From contig NC_058139.1 in NCBI RefSeq assembly GCF_011075055.1, positions 11,739,584 through 11,803,583 of the forward strand: a stretch of 64,000 bases of DNA. The letters are read 5' to 3'. The stretch is from Mangifera indica (taxonomy: Eukaryota > Streptophyta > Magnoliopsida > Sapindales > Anacardiaceae). Position numbers and translations under genes: made by a program. The notes under the pieces are model-generated. The model was not told the DNA's origin and made no database searches. It was given only the letters and a program-made list of their open reading frames with translations. Positions 47,061 through 59,439 of this stretch are shown one piece after another. How positions within the stretch are numbered: position 1 is the stretch's first letter; each line of letters begins with the position of its first letter.

Positions 47061-49302
47061 ACTTCCTCCATAAAAACCTTCAATGTTCAAGTCAGAAGTG
47101 AATAAAGAATACCATGAAAGAATGCATTTTTGGAAATAAAAGACATAATTTATTTGTATAAAGATCTTTCCATATTTTGATAGTCTCTACATGTAGCAGT
47201 ACAATTTGACGAATGATGAAAAGGATTCATACTCAAACCTAGAGCAATAGTGATAATCGAACAATAAGGAAAGGAGACTACGCAGTTATGTTATTTATAT
47301 GACCAAAGGGACAAGTCGTTACCTATATAGAAAAACGGTTTAATGAAAATGATGTTTCTAAAGAAAATGTTGTCACCATAGTTTTACATGCGTTGCATAT
47401 AGAGTTTCCAAAGTTTTAAGTCAGGGGGTATGCTCTAGATAAGGAAGCATATATAATTAAATGTCATCAAAATTATGGGACAAAAGGTGTTCCCTAGATG
47501 GCTAAATATAATTATCAGGAATTTCAAATCATCAAAATTTGGGATCCGAAGATGTATACCAAATGATTAAGTTCAATCGGAATATAGAGTTAATGTATGA
47601 AAAGAAAATATAAGAAAACATGTGTAGGATAGAAGATTCTATTTAAGTAGATGCATGAGGACACATGATTCAAGTTGTTAGATCATGTTAGGATGTTTTA
47701 TGTATTTTTATTTATGTCATAGTTATGTTAATGAGCTACACACTATTTCATGATTATAAATTTTAAGGACATCTTTTGATGCTTTCGTTAATGAAATGAT
47801 TTTTATTAAAGGTAATTTTGGTATTTATGAATTGTTTTATTTCCTAATATATTTTAAAGTGAATCATGCATATTAAGTCAAGTGAAAGGAACACTTTTTT
47901 TTCGGAAGATAATACTTATAAAGAAAGGTGTTACAATCTTCTTATAATAGTATTGTACTATGATTCAATGGTCAACCAACACACATTCCAATTATGAAAG
48001 ATTCATCATATGGAGATTATTTGGATGAACTCGTTTCTGATTAGTCTCTCAACAAATAAACGTTTTCCTTGTACATGATTTGTAAGGATGCGATTGAGCA
48101 AAATAGATGCACTCACATGTGACACTCAACCATAAATACTATTTCAAATATTTTTAAATGGAAATTCTTGTGATGACCAAAACAAATTTGGTATATCATT
48201 TGTTAGAATATATGAATATAAAGTGATATTCTACGTAATTATAATTAATAATTTCCTATGAAATTCTATATATCAAAACTTTTTTTTTTTTGTAAAATAT
48301 AAAAAAATATATATTATAAAAAATTTACATGATGAACAATGCGATACATACCTATTTTCAGATATATAAATAACTATATATATAATATGTTATTATGTAA
48401 TTGAATATTATTTTATCTTTAATTTAAAATCATTCAATTATTTAACGACAAATATTAAATATGTATCTGTTTGTATAAATACTAATTAGCTATATATTTT
48501 AATTAGTTACAATACAATGCAATTTCCTCTCATAGTTATTATTGTTACAACTTTTAAGCTTTTTAAGATAAGGAAAATAAAATTAATAAAAAGAAACATG
48601 AATCTATTTCATTCCGAAATTTTCATGCACTTCAATCATCTTCTTAGAGTCAAGTGAAACATTATAGCACTATGTTTTTGCAATCAGCATTATCATGAAT
48701 AGTAGTAAAATTAAGAATTTAATTTTTTATATAGTATATTAAATATCATATTATATAATATAAATTTAAAAAAATAATAAAAAATTTTTATTGATACACT
48801 ATTATTTTAAAAAATATTACTAACTCTTGAAAATTTTATATTTTTTATATACACTCTTATTATACCTATCGATTTGTATCTATAATATATATTATATCGT
48901 ATCATATTATACAATACGTTTAATATATCATATTAATTCGATACATTTAATAATACCTATATCATATCGTTAAACAAGTATTGTGCATTGTAAGTTATGA
49001 TAACTATATTGTCTTGTGGCTGGGTTTATGAAAGGTTTGTCCCAACGTAATTTTTTGTGGTTAAATATAAAAATAATTCAAAAGAGAGTTACAAACACAT
49101 GAAAACCAATAACCTTCTTAACGGCTATATTACAGTACCGGCTGGAATATCATCACTGATATGATTTTGTACAAAAGGAAAAAATTAAACTTCTCGTTCA
49201 TAAGAAAATTGGACCCTATACCTTTTCCTACAAGAATATTCTTCTAATTATTCACCGGTGTGCAGAAAAATTATCACCCATATCTCAATACAAGAAACTG
49301 AC
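47061..49302. other. Gene-free interval, second GATACG-type repeat, then ELM2 gene 3' region
   Basis: No gene is recognised. Positions 48700-49000 again hold the AT-rich repeat (ATATCGTATCATATTATACA, then AATTCGATACATTTAATAAT). The last 150-200 bases before 49303 are probably the 3' untranslated region of the minus-strand ELM2/SANT gene. Confidence 0.4.
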
Positions 49303-51520
49303 TCAAGCCTTGCCGTCTCTCACCTTGAAATTCCATGACCCATCTCCAAAAACTTCCTCAATCATACTGCAAGTTGGTAATAAATCAACTTTATTTTGAT
49401 GGCAAATTGTATAGCCACCATCCCAAACTTTAGCATCACAAGACTCCAATACATCTTCATGGCTACTAGCGTTGCTCATCTCATTAAAGCTAACTGGCCA
49501 GTAGTCACCTTTCTCCAACTTCATTTGGGGTCCCTGCAGAGCTGCTGCAGTATCAGAAGATGTGCACGAGTCATCTTGGACTTCTCGGTCTCCCTTTTCA
49601 TCACCTGGAGTATCGGTTTGGAGCTTAGATGAGGGTGTGGAATCACAACCATTCGGTAACTTCCCAGGATATGCATCTGAATTATTGGTGATGCCCCTAT
49701 CACAAACAGAATTTGTATTCTCATTACTGTTATGTGCTTTATAGTTTTCTTCAGCATACCCCTCATAAATATTCAAGTTATCTTCACGGCTCTGATAACC
49801 CAAACCAGGATGGTATGCAGGTGACTCAACAACAGAGTCCTCATCCTCATCCTCATCATCATCATCTGACATCCCAGTTTCATTGGCACCATAATCATCA
49901 CTACCCTGCCACTCATCATTATCACTATTGATATTCAACGGGTAATATCTGTTCTGCTCAGCCCGCTTTTGAAGCATAAAGACATTAAAGTAATAGCTGA
50001 CAATTTCACTTTTTTTCCTGGAAGGGAAGACAGCAGAAAGAATGCTCCAGAAATTCCTACCCAATGAAGCAGGATTGGAATAGACAATCTTGTGAAACAT
50101 TTGTTCCTCCCCATTGCTCCAATTATTAGCCACTACCTCCCCCATGTCATGGAACCCAAGCTCTGCCAATTTTTCTTTCCCAAGATATATTTCTAGTTCC
50201 CTTCTTGCTTCTAATATATGCTGTTTCACACATCTGACAGAGCCCCAATCCTCACAATGACAGTCACTTCTACCAATTCCAAGCCGGCCATAAAAATCAG
50301 GTGGTGATGAATCAGTCATTGGAATGATACAAGTTCCCATATAAACTTCTTCATCTTCAACTCCAGCATACTGTGAGCCCCATGCTGGAATATCAGCTTG
50401 ATGATTTTGCCCAACAGGAACAGATTTTCGTGGAGGATGATTCATAAGGAATGAATAGAGATCTCTGGGATGATCCACCGCCAAGTGCGCACATTCAGGA
50501 TAAAAACGTTCTGAGCATACTGGTACAAAAACTGGTGTCCCTGGCTGGGAATCCTCTTCGGTGGTACCACTTGTGGGCCCAGAAGAGATAGAGATGCAGC
50601 CAGGACCACTGCTTTCAACATCAGCACTTGCTTGACGTTCAGTAAAGCCATCACTTGCTAGATTTTCATCAGCTTGAGTATTATTTTGAATATATCCACC
50701 CTCACCTTTTACACAAGGCATTAGAGCTCAGTGAGACTAATAGTAAAATACTATATCGGTGAATACACTGCTCAGAGGGTGTTCCATCTTAAAACATCAT
50801 GTTTTCATATTAAAAAGTAACAAATAAAAAGCTTTCAAATTACAACATAGAACACTCCTAGGAACCCATTTCACACATTCATCTAAAGAGATAAAATTAA
50901 GGATACATATAGGGAAATGATTCCATGCCATTTTATTAAGTGAAGCACCTAAATTTATGTCCACGAACAAGAGTTGGAGTTAGGAGATAATAAAACATGA
51001 AACTAAGAGAGAGTTGTGCCAATGGTAAAACAGGGTAATGTGTAATTCAATCATGCATGCTGATTAATTACTCCTATCCAAATGCTCCTAAAATAAATAC
51101 ATTTGCTTACGAAAGTACTTGCAATTTGCAGGCAATTCAAAGCCAATTATGCATGCTGACTAATTAATCCTATCCAAATGCTCCTAAAATACAAACATCT
51201 GCTTAAGAATGTACTTCCAATTTGCAGGCAATTCAAAGCAAATTAGGAAGATCAAAAATAGGATACTCAAGCACATCAGCTGCAATGGTGCCCTCATTCA
51301 CACTGTTGAGATGCATGATAACAAAAGCATAAGACATGACTAAAACCCCAATTTAGCATTAAATGTACTTCTGAGGACTAACCTCATCATCCAAAGTAAG
51401 ATATCTGTTAAAAAAAGATTCCAAGGATGAAAAAAGTTACTCACCATGTCCCACATGTTTCACATGCTTAGAAGAAACGCCCAATGATTCCTCTTCTTCA
51501 AAAGGCCGCTTTTGTACCAT
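49303..51520 (-). CDS. ELM2/SANT domain nuclear protein (MYB-like)
   Basis: Two coding exons, 51520-51445 and 50726-49303, total 1500 nt, or 499 residues. Exon 1 gives MVQKRPFEEEESLGVSSKHV and joins exon 2 in frame at a GAG acceptor; without it the long frame would start at an internal Met. An ELM2-like segment (VPVGQNHQADIPAW) lies at about 128-141. A SANT-like helix bundle (WSNGEEQMFHKIVYSNPASL, then GRNFWSILSAVFPSRKKSEI and VSYYFNVFMLQKRAEQNR) spans about 228-285. A very acidic stretch (DDDDEDEDED) is near 313-322. ELM2 and SANT together occur in chromatin co-repressor subunits that contact histone deacetylases, so a nuclear chromatin role is likely. It resembles plant ELM2 proteins such as the Arabidopsis At1g26580/At2g03470 group, from memory. 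Non-coding leader exons further upstream are likely. Confidence 0.88.
51053..51244. repeat. 96-bp tandem duplication in the ELM2 gene's intron
   Basis: Two adjacent copies (51053-51148 and 51149-51244) start ATGCATGCTGA(T/C)TAATTA and contain CTATCCAAATGCTCCTAAAA and TTTGCAGGCAATTCAAAGC. About ten differences are visible, so the duplication is not very recent. Confidence 0.85.
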
Positions 51521-53392
51521 GCTTGTCTGACATATTGAGGAAATTAAATTAAATTTATAAAAAACAATGGATCATATAATTCTAATTGAATGTTGAAGTA
51601 TCAAGGAAAAAAAAACCCCAACATATGATTGACCAAACAACCCACCCCCCATCCATTTCATGTCAAACAACAGGGTGTAATACTTCATACACTGCCACTC
51701 TTAAGATTCCACAACAAATAACAACTGCCACCTCCAATTCTATAATCAAAACACACATGTACTTGAACATTGCTTGGCTAGTTCAAAACTTCAGTTTGAG
51801 TCACAAAACAAAGAAGGCTGGAAGAAAAGCACTAACACTCGCATTCTATAACAAGTAGCTATAAAAGTATCTAGCCAATTGTGTGGTCATGAAAGAGATC
51901 CCATTTTGTCAGCTAAAATGCATGCGTAAAGCATCAATATACGATATGTTAATACCTCAAGTATCATTTATCAATGCTTACAATAAATTTATTGCCACTG
52001 TGGCAGCAGCTGACAACTACAGACAGCTTGGGCCAAGTACTAGGCATCTTCAGCATAGGGGCAATTTTGTAAAAACGTAAAAATAATTTTTTTTTTTTTT
52101 TATGATAAATTAACAAATAAAATATGCTCGAATATGACATAATTGAGAAAGCCAATATTGACTTTTTACCTTAAATTATAATGTCTTCAATGTTCAATCA
52201 ATACTACAGATCCCTAAATTCGAAACTTGGAGCTCAGATCGACAACTTCTGCAAGCTGTAAACGTAATTAATTGGATAAATTAGGCCTCCCTTTCACTCA
52301 ATTGATAACTAATTATAAAGTCCCAAATATCTTGAAACCCTAACTCTAGATCTTCCGATTATCTACCAAAACACACAATTAGTCAGACCCACAGACAGAA
52401 AAAGAACAATTTTTACAAGAGAACCCGCAAACAAACAGATCTATAAATCGGAAAGTCCGTCAACAAACCTAAATCTAGAAACCGAAAGAGATAGAAATTT
52501 TTTACATAATACGTACGAACTCTGAATGAAAAACAAGACCCATCAGAAAAAACCACTTAATCTACAAGAAGATTACACAGATCTGAAAATTACCGAAACC
52601 CTAACCCTAGAAATTGATTCGAGCCACAGCCAGAGCCGATACAAGGATCAATCAACAGACGAAAGAGAGGGAAAATCAAATCCGATACGTATTCGAAGAA
52701 TAGAAGAAGGAAACGGATAAAATTGCGGGAGGAAAGACGGAGATCGGAAAGGGGAAAAATTATTGACGAAAAAGGGCACGCATAGGGTTAGTTTCGTGAG
52801 AACGAAATTGTAGTGGAAAAGGGGTGAAATGACTGAAAAAGACAGGATTTGATTGTAATTACAATGAGTACCCTCGGAAACGACGAGGAAAGATGGGATA
52901 AAAGGAGGTGGCGAGGCAGACTCAAAGAGAAGGGTATAAGCATGTGCTATTTATGGGTATTTGGAGTTGGTGATTATGATTGGATTACGCGAGGGTGAGC
53001 GACACGTGGCACATTCTGGAGGGAAAGTGGCTTTCTAGATAGATTTTGGCTCTAAATTTTCAAAATTTTTATGCCAATTTTCAAATTTTTATTTTACTGT
53101 GCAAAGGCGATTTTAATATTGACCGTCGAAAATATCACCTCAATAATGTAACACACAAAATTAAAATATTTTTACATTAATTAATATTGATTACGGTCCA
53201 ATGTGACAACCCAGTTCGTATAGGCTTCCTTTAAAAAAAAAAAAAAAAATCTTAATATTTTTTATGCAATTTTGTAGTGAGATATTTGCAGGGAAACCCA
53301 AAGGCCTATCATTTATATTGTTTCAATGTGTTACCAATGCTATCTGTCCCAAACTCCAAACAGATTGATCACAATGTCCATCTGTAATGACA
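51521..53392 (-). promoter_or_regulatory. 5' leader/promoter of the ELM2 gene and 3' region of the LRRC57-like gene
   Basis: Positions 51521 to about 52760 probably hold leader exons and introns of the ELM2 gene. Repeated AACCCTAA(C/A) and AGATC-rich pieces around 52330-52620 are typical of plant leaders and telo-box-like elements (AAACCCTAA). The switch at 52.7-53.0 kb to GC-richer, then AT-rich sequence suggests the promoter. Short plus-strand frames here have no features. Positions 53200-53392 are the 3' untranslated region of the next gene. Confidence 0.4.
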
Positions 53393-56300
53393 TTATAAAT
53401 CAACCCCCTCGTCGAGGCCTTTGGAACTGATCATGACGTTAGAATCGATTTGCTTGTCGAACTTCTTCTTTCTCCTTGCCTCAAACTCTTGGAATCCTTC
53501 CATCTAAATTTCAAATTTTATGAAGTTCAGTGATTACATACAAGGGTGTGTTTTTTGCCAAAAACTTGCAATGCATTAGGGAAATAGGACCTACCTGCTG
53601 AAATTGATCCATTGAAATTGGGTTACTGTGCAGGGATATATTCTGCAATGCCTTGCAGTCCTTCAGCAGATTAGTAGGTATCTGTAAACCAAGAGAGTAT
53701 TAATACAACATGCCATACATGAATCAGAATAAAGAGATATAAAAAACTTGAAACACTGATTATTCAGCAGTAATGATAATAAAATGTTCTTCTTCCATGG
53801 GCATTTTTAATGTTAACGCTTAAATTATCATACAATTACAAATCAGCAGTTTAAAGAAAAAGGAAAATAGAATGGAGGTGTTCCTGGAAACTGATTACTT
53901 TAAGCTAAGAAGCTTACAGTTCAACAAATCAACAATGATTAGATAATCGATCCACTGTCGTAAATGTATGCATTAAAACGATTAGGTAGTGGATCTACTG
54001 TCTTAACTGTATGCATCAAAAAGCCATAAGATCAAAACTGCGTGGTAAATACCTGGCTAATGTTATTATTGTTTAAGGAAAGTGACTTTAAGTGAATGAG
54101 ATTGCAAACTGATGCAGGAAGATCCTCGATAAGATTATCTGCAACTTAAAGAAACCATGCAGCTTAGTGAAACATAAATAATATTATAGTAAGGCCACCA
54201 TGGCCTTAGCACTCCAAACAGATATGAGAAACTAGTAAGGAAAATCGAGAAGAAAAAAGGATTATATGCAACAATAGGTACAGATGTTAAGAAGCAAAAA
54301 CTTTTAAATATTGCATTAGAAAAAATTATTGGAAAGGACATTAGGTCTAAAACCTTATCACAGTTTTTCACTTCTTTAGCAGAAATACTTAGCCAACAAG
54401 AAATTAGGAGATGGAAAAAAGGATCATCTATAGTGTTATAACAAATTTTTGATGAGGTAGGATATTCTGGGCAAAACTATTGATTGGGCGCCAAACTCAT
54501 CTTTGGCACCTTTAATCATGGAAACTAAGTAATTACAAATAATTTCAACGTAGAGGACAAAGTAAAATAACATAGCACAGTCTAGAAAAAGGAATGTAAA
54601 TAACCTATGTAAAAAATACATCAAACAGTAGGGGAATAGACATTGCATATCTTTCTAATGGTATTGCTAATAAAAAAAGGAACATAAAAGACCAATGTAA
54701 AATTACTATGGCAAATAGTGGGTTAAACATTGGATATCTTTCTAATACTCTAAACCTCAAACTATCTCTGATACTTAAATATGTAACAGTTAGAAAATAG
54801 CAAAGTGGGCAGCAATCAAAGGAATATAAAAGGTGATTCAGACAGACCGTTTGCTTGTAATTCTTCCAAAGAGAAGCAACTCCCAATTGATTCTGGAAGA
54901 GACTTTAACTTATTAGAAGATACATTCAAAAGAACCAACTGCAAAATCAGATTTGAGAATCAGATCCAACTTAGAGAGATGTGCTAAATGGGTCATTTCA
55001 TAAGCCAAAAGTACAAACAGAAAGTAGTGGCACTATGAAGAAAACATTTCAGTTAGCTTCTAGTTGCTCTTGAATCTAGTCAGTAGGCACTATTCTGACC
55101 ACTGTTTAAACCATTAATGACTCTAAATTACAACACTTAACCAGGAAAAGAATAACGACTATCTTAGGACCTATACAACAGCTCTTTATCATGAACTCAT
55201 TAATCACATAAGAAAGACACTATTTCTAGTCAAAATTGGAAGAGTGATATAGACAATAGACAGACTTTAAAGAATGCTCCCCAACAGCCATTTTAAGGCT
55301 TTACTTCATACCTACCAGATTCCTGCACCTAGGAACGGATTTTTAACTTCAATGTTTTATGGGAATCCTTGATTTTGTCAAGGGCACTGCATATGATCTC
55401 CAAGGTGAGCTCTCTCTTGAAGGACCCATTACCATGGTTGTAAAATTTAAAGAGGCTTTTGCTGGTATAAGTGATTCTAATAATTTAAAAAAAAAAAAAA
55501 ACCTTCAACAGATTTCAAATTCCATGGTTGTCATTACTAAAATCCACAACACCTAAAATTTGCTCGGATTGGGACACTTGTCCTTGATCCATACGCTATT
55601 TTTATTATAAATAGAGTATGTGAGTTTCAAACGAGGGAGAAAAAATATATATATTAGGGTTTGATAATTTGGGCAACCAATCTTAGTTGATTCAGGGAGG
55701 TCTCTAACATCTTGAATGACAGAAAAATTGGAGGCCTCAAACTCCTTAAATTGTCTGGAATGGGAGTTTTCAAACTTCTCGAATTGTTCGGTTTATCTTG
55801 TAGTCTTTTATTAATGAAATAATTTTTAATTCATTTTGTTTTTGTGTTTTAATTTTCTGTTTTAATTGAATAAGAGTTGGGTTTCAAACAAAATGGTATC
55901 AAAGCAGTAGATCTGGTAGGAAAAACAGAACGGCAATTGAAAATGAAGAGTCACTGGAATCAATGTTGAAAAGTTGGCCGGAAAAAAGCAAAACAAAAGA
56001 AGTAAAGATAGCAATAGGAAAAAAAAAATCAAAATCTAAAAGAGATCGATTATGCGGTGATGGATCCGGGATAAAAGTTTAGCTGGCTGGAGAAGAAAGT
56101 CCACCGGACATGAAAGAAGAAAAAAAAAATTACAAAGAAGAAGAGGAGAAAAGATGAAGAGAGAAAAGAGAAGGAGAGAAGTTAAAAAAAAAAAACAAAA
56201 AAAAACAGTGGGACCAAGAAGCTGGCAGTCGCTTTTTGCAAAAGAATATGGGAAAGTAAAAAGTAAGTGGTGGCAGAGAAGTGAGAGAACAGAATTAAAA

Positions 56301-59047
56301 AAAAGGTTACTAAAAACTGTAAAAGCTTGGAATGTATTGAAAGTTGAAAAAGAAGAGTGATGACTTCCCAAAAAAAAAAAAAATCAAAAAGAAAAAAAAG
56401 TGAAAAAAATAAGAAAAAATATATATACATAAAAAAAAGAAACCACCTTGAGGATAAATTGGTTTTTCAAGGAGAGGAAAATGTTAGGATTAGGACACTT
56501 GTCCTCAATCCATATGCTAGTTTTATTATAAATAGAGTGTGTGGGTTTAAAAAAGGGGAGAAAAAATATATATTAGGGTTTGGTAATTTAGGCAGCTAAC
56601 CTTGATTGATTTAGGGAAGTCTCTGACACCTAGAATGGCTAGAAAATAGGAGACCTCAGAGTTCTTGAACTATTCGAAATAGGAGGTCCCAAACTCCTCG
56701 AATTGTTCAGTTTATCTTGTAACCCTTTTATTAATGAAATAATTTTTAATTTATTATGTTTTTGTGTTTTAATTTTCTGTTTTAGTGAAATAAAAGTTGG
56801 GTTTCTGACAAAGTTCAAGTTCAAAAGCTTCACAACTTCACTTTGACTACACGCAAGTATATGACAATGGTAAAACAATGCACGAAATTCATTTTCAATG
56901 AATGTTGTAACTTACATTGCGCAAGCTCCCAATAGTCTCAGGCAAGCTGGTTAACATGTTTCCTAAGATGGATAACTGCTCAAGCCTGACGAGCTGGCCC
57001 ACTAGACAAAAGAAATTCAAATACAATTAACACAACCACATCATCTTATGCAACAAAATGTCACTCCATAATCCTATACCAAAAGAAGGAAAAAGAAAAT
57101 GACCAATAAAGCGTGCAAATACAAGGATGAAGGTGATTCATCAAACATGAAAAGCAATGAAACTAAACCAAATACATGACTCTTACTCATTTAGAGAAAA
57201 GTATTACATTCATCAGGCAAGGAAGAAATTTGATTCCCATCAAGCGTCATAACTTTTAGAGATTGAAGTTTCCCCAAATTCACTGGTAGTTGCTCAATAA
57301 GATTATCAGCTAAGGCCTAAAAAAGGAAAAGATTCTTTAGCAAATACTCAAGTTTTGCCAAGAAGGCTACAATGCAACCAGTGCACCATTAAATTTACCA
57401 AATATTCTAATAAGTATGTGCATATAATCATATCATAAATTGAGGATATTGAATAAATTAAGCTTTTCTTCATCTGGTGGCAACACAAAAAGCAATGGTT
57501 CAACTGGAAAAAGTGTACATCACATAATAACAAGCTTTGAAAGAATACGCAGATATTTTGTCAATCTAAAGTCAAAATAAGCAATATGTATATTTTGTAA
57601 TCTTAACTTGGTGAAAAGAGGTAGTTCCATCGTCTACATAAAAAAACAAATAAATAGAAAATTGAAGGTGTAAAAATTCTGAAATATCACTATAGAGCTT
57701 TCATACAAGTTCTGTTAAATCAAGCCTCCAAGTATTAGCTATAATGAATGTAAACTACTGTGAAATACAGGTCTCACCAGGCGCTGCATGTTGATTAATT
57801 TGCTGATATCCAAAGGAATTTCAACTGCAGAGAAGCGGGAAGAATGGATCAACTTCACTGTAAATGCTCTAAGGCTTCATTATATATACATGCAGGAAAA
57901 TATTCACAGCATCGCTTTCTCACTTGATTGAAAACAATGATTAGAACAATAGCAAACATTACCTAATTTGTTGTTTGTCAAGTCAAGAGTGCGCACAGAT
58001 TTCTCGAGATCAAGAACTTCATCTGGAAATGTCTATTCAAGCAAAAAGAGTAATGTAAGGATAAACCAAAAAAGACAAAGATATATGCAAGATGTGTTAG
58101 AGTTGTTAATATTTCCTTTTTTTTCCACTGTTCATGTAAGATCTAAACCTAAAGAACTCCATTCATCCACATATATCAGCCCATCTACCTCTTAATTCAA
58201 ACCCCAAAGAAACGTCAGAGTTAAATGCTATAACAGAAAAAAATTATCCCATTTCTAGGCAAATGATTTAGTTGACCAAACTTCCTCAGCAAATTGTGAA
58301 CCTTAAAAACAAAATAAAGTAGCCTGGACTCTATTCACAGAACTTAAATGCATGCACATGATCCACTTGCCTTTCCTCATTGAGAAATACTATATGTATA
58401 AACAAATTATACAAACTTATTTGTATAAACTGACGTAATAATATCTGATTGAATAATTTTAAAATAAGAGAAAAAATAAATAATCACATCACTCAATTAA
58501 GTTGTCATCTCATTTTAGACAAATAAGTTTGTACAATTTTTTCATGCGCATAGTTTTTATTCTTCCTCATTTGTTGATTGCTACCAACAAAATTAATCAA
58601 ACGCCAGTCCCATGAAAGACAAAAAAAATTTCAGCTCCTTGTTGCAAAAGAATTCATATAAAATTTCAAAAACTCACTGATCAACGATATCAATAATAGT
58701 TTCTAAACAGGTTCTTTAATCTCGTCCAATTCTATAAACTTAATTCTCATTCATTTCTAACACTAAAAATTCTACATGGCCGACACATCAAACCAAAAAT
58801 TGTCATGATTTTATGAAATTATTCAGTGGACAAACAGATTGAGCATAACATACACAAATTAAAAAAAAAAAAAAAGATAAATGTAACACACACACACACA
58901 CAAAAAAAAAAATTGACCAAAAATCAACAAATTAAAATGGTTCCTTGCCTTCAATTTGGCGTCGCGTAAAGCAACAATGCCCGTTGACCGCCACCGTGAA
59001 ACCTGATTGGCTTTCAACTTGGCCTTTTTGCTCACACAACACCCCAT
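53393..59047 (-). CDS. N-myristoylated LRR protein, LRRC57-like
   Basis: Nine exons on the minus strand: 59047-58949, 58032-57963, 57824-57778, 57316-57208, 57001-56916, 54938-54848, 54138-54053, 53681-53595 and 53503-53393. They total 786 nt, or 261 residues. The protein starts MGCCVSKK: Gly2 fits N-myristoylation and Cys3/Cys4 fit palmitoylation, predicting membrane attachment. About eight intracellular-type repeats (LxxLxLxxNxLxxLP) follow, such as VRTLDLTNNKL, LKVMTLDGNQISSLPDE and LNVSSNKLKSLPESIG. The C-terminal tail is charged (FQEFEARRKKKFDKQIDSN). It matches the conserved eukaryotic LRRC57 family in order and length; the plant function is not established. Intron 1 has a GC donor (58948). 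Intron 5 is about 2 kb and carries a TRIM-like LTR element. Confidence 0.92.
55561..56810 (+). mobile_element. TRIM-like short LTR retroelement, 1.25 kb, in intron 5 of the LRRC57-like gene
   Basis: The 5' LTR at 55561-55890 and the 3' LTR at 56482-56810 are about 330 bases each. Both start TG and end CA, and share blocks such as TTTATTATAAATAGAGT and ATTAATGAAATAATTTTTAA. Three bases after the 5' LTR comes TGGTATCAAAGCAGTAG, a primer-binding site like the plant initiator-tRNA-Met type. A purine tract (AAGGAGAGGAAAA) precedes the 3' LTR. Flanking 5-mers AAATT and AAGTT could be a decayed target duplication. The 591-base interior has no gag or pol domain. A lysine-rich frame at 56154-56360 is an A-rich artefact. 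The element lies antisense to the gene. Confidence 0.88.
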
Positions 59048-59430
59048 CCTCAGTTGGGTTCGTTTAATAACTCAGTTGAAGAAGACGGTGACAGCAAAGG
59101 AAGACAAAGAGACGCAGCAGAAACTCTCAAAGTAAACAAAACGCCTGATCGTGTTCGAGAAAAGAATCGGAGTTTTTCACGAGGAATTTGGTGACGTTGT
59201 TGCAGAGGTTTTGGTGGGGGTCACTCTTGATTATTCAACCTATTGAGGAAACGAAAGCGCCATTTACAATTTTTATTTTATTTTATTTTTATAAATTTGT
59301 AACCATCGATTTTGTTATTTTGATGTTTTCTATGGAAAACTTAGCAGAAACCTCCCCAGGGGTTTCACTAAATTCTATACTCCCAACTGTTTAAAAAATA
59401 ACTGCTTTCTCCCTGAATGTTAGTTATTTG
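59048..59430 (-). promoter_or_regulatory. 5' leader and promoter of the LRRC57-like gene
   Basis: The first 100 bases upstream of the ATG (59048-59160) are GC-richer and leader-like. Beyond 59260 the sequence becomes AT-rich. No firm TATA or start site. The MITE at 59541 lies within 500 bases of the start codon. Confidence 0.4.
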
Positions 59431-59439
59431 ATAAACTAC

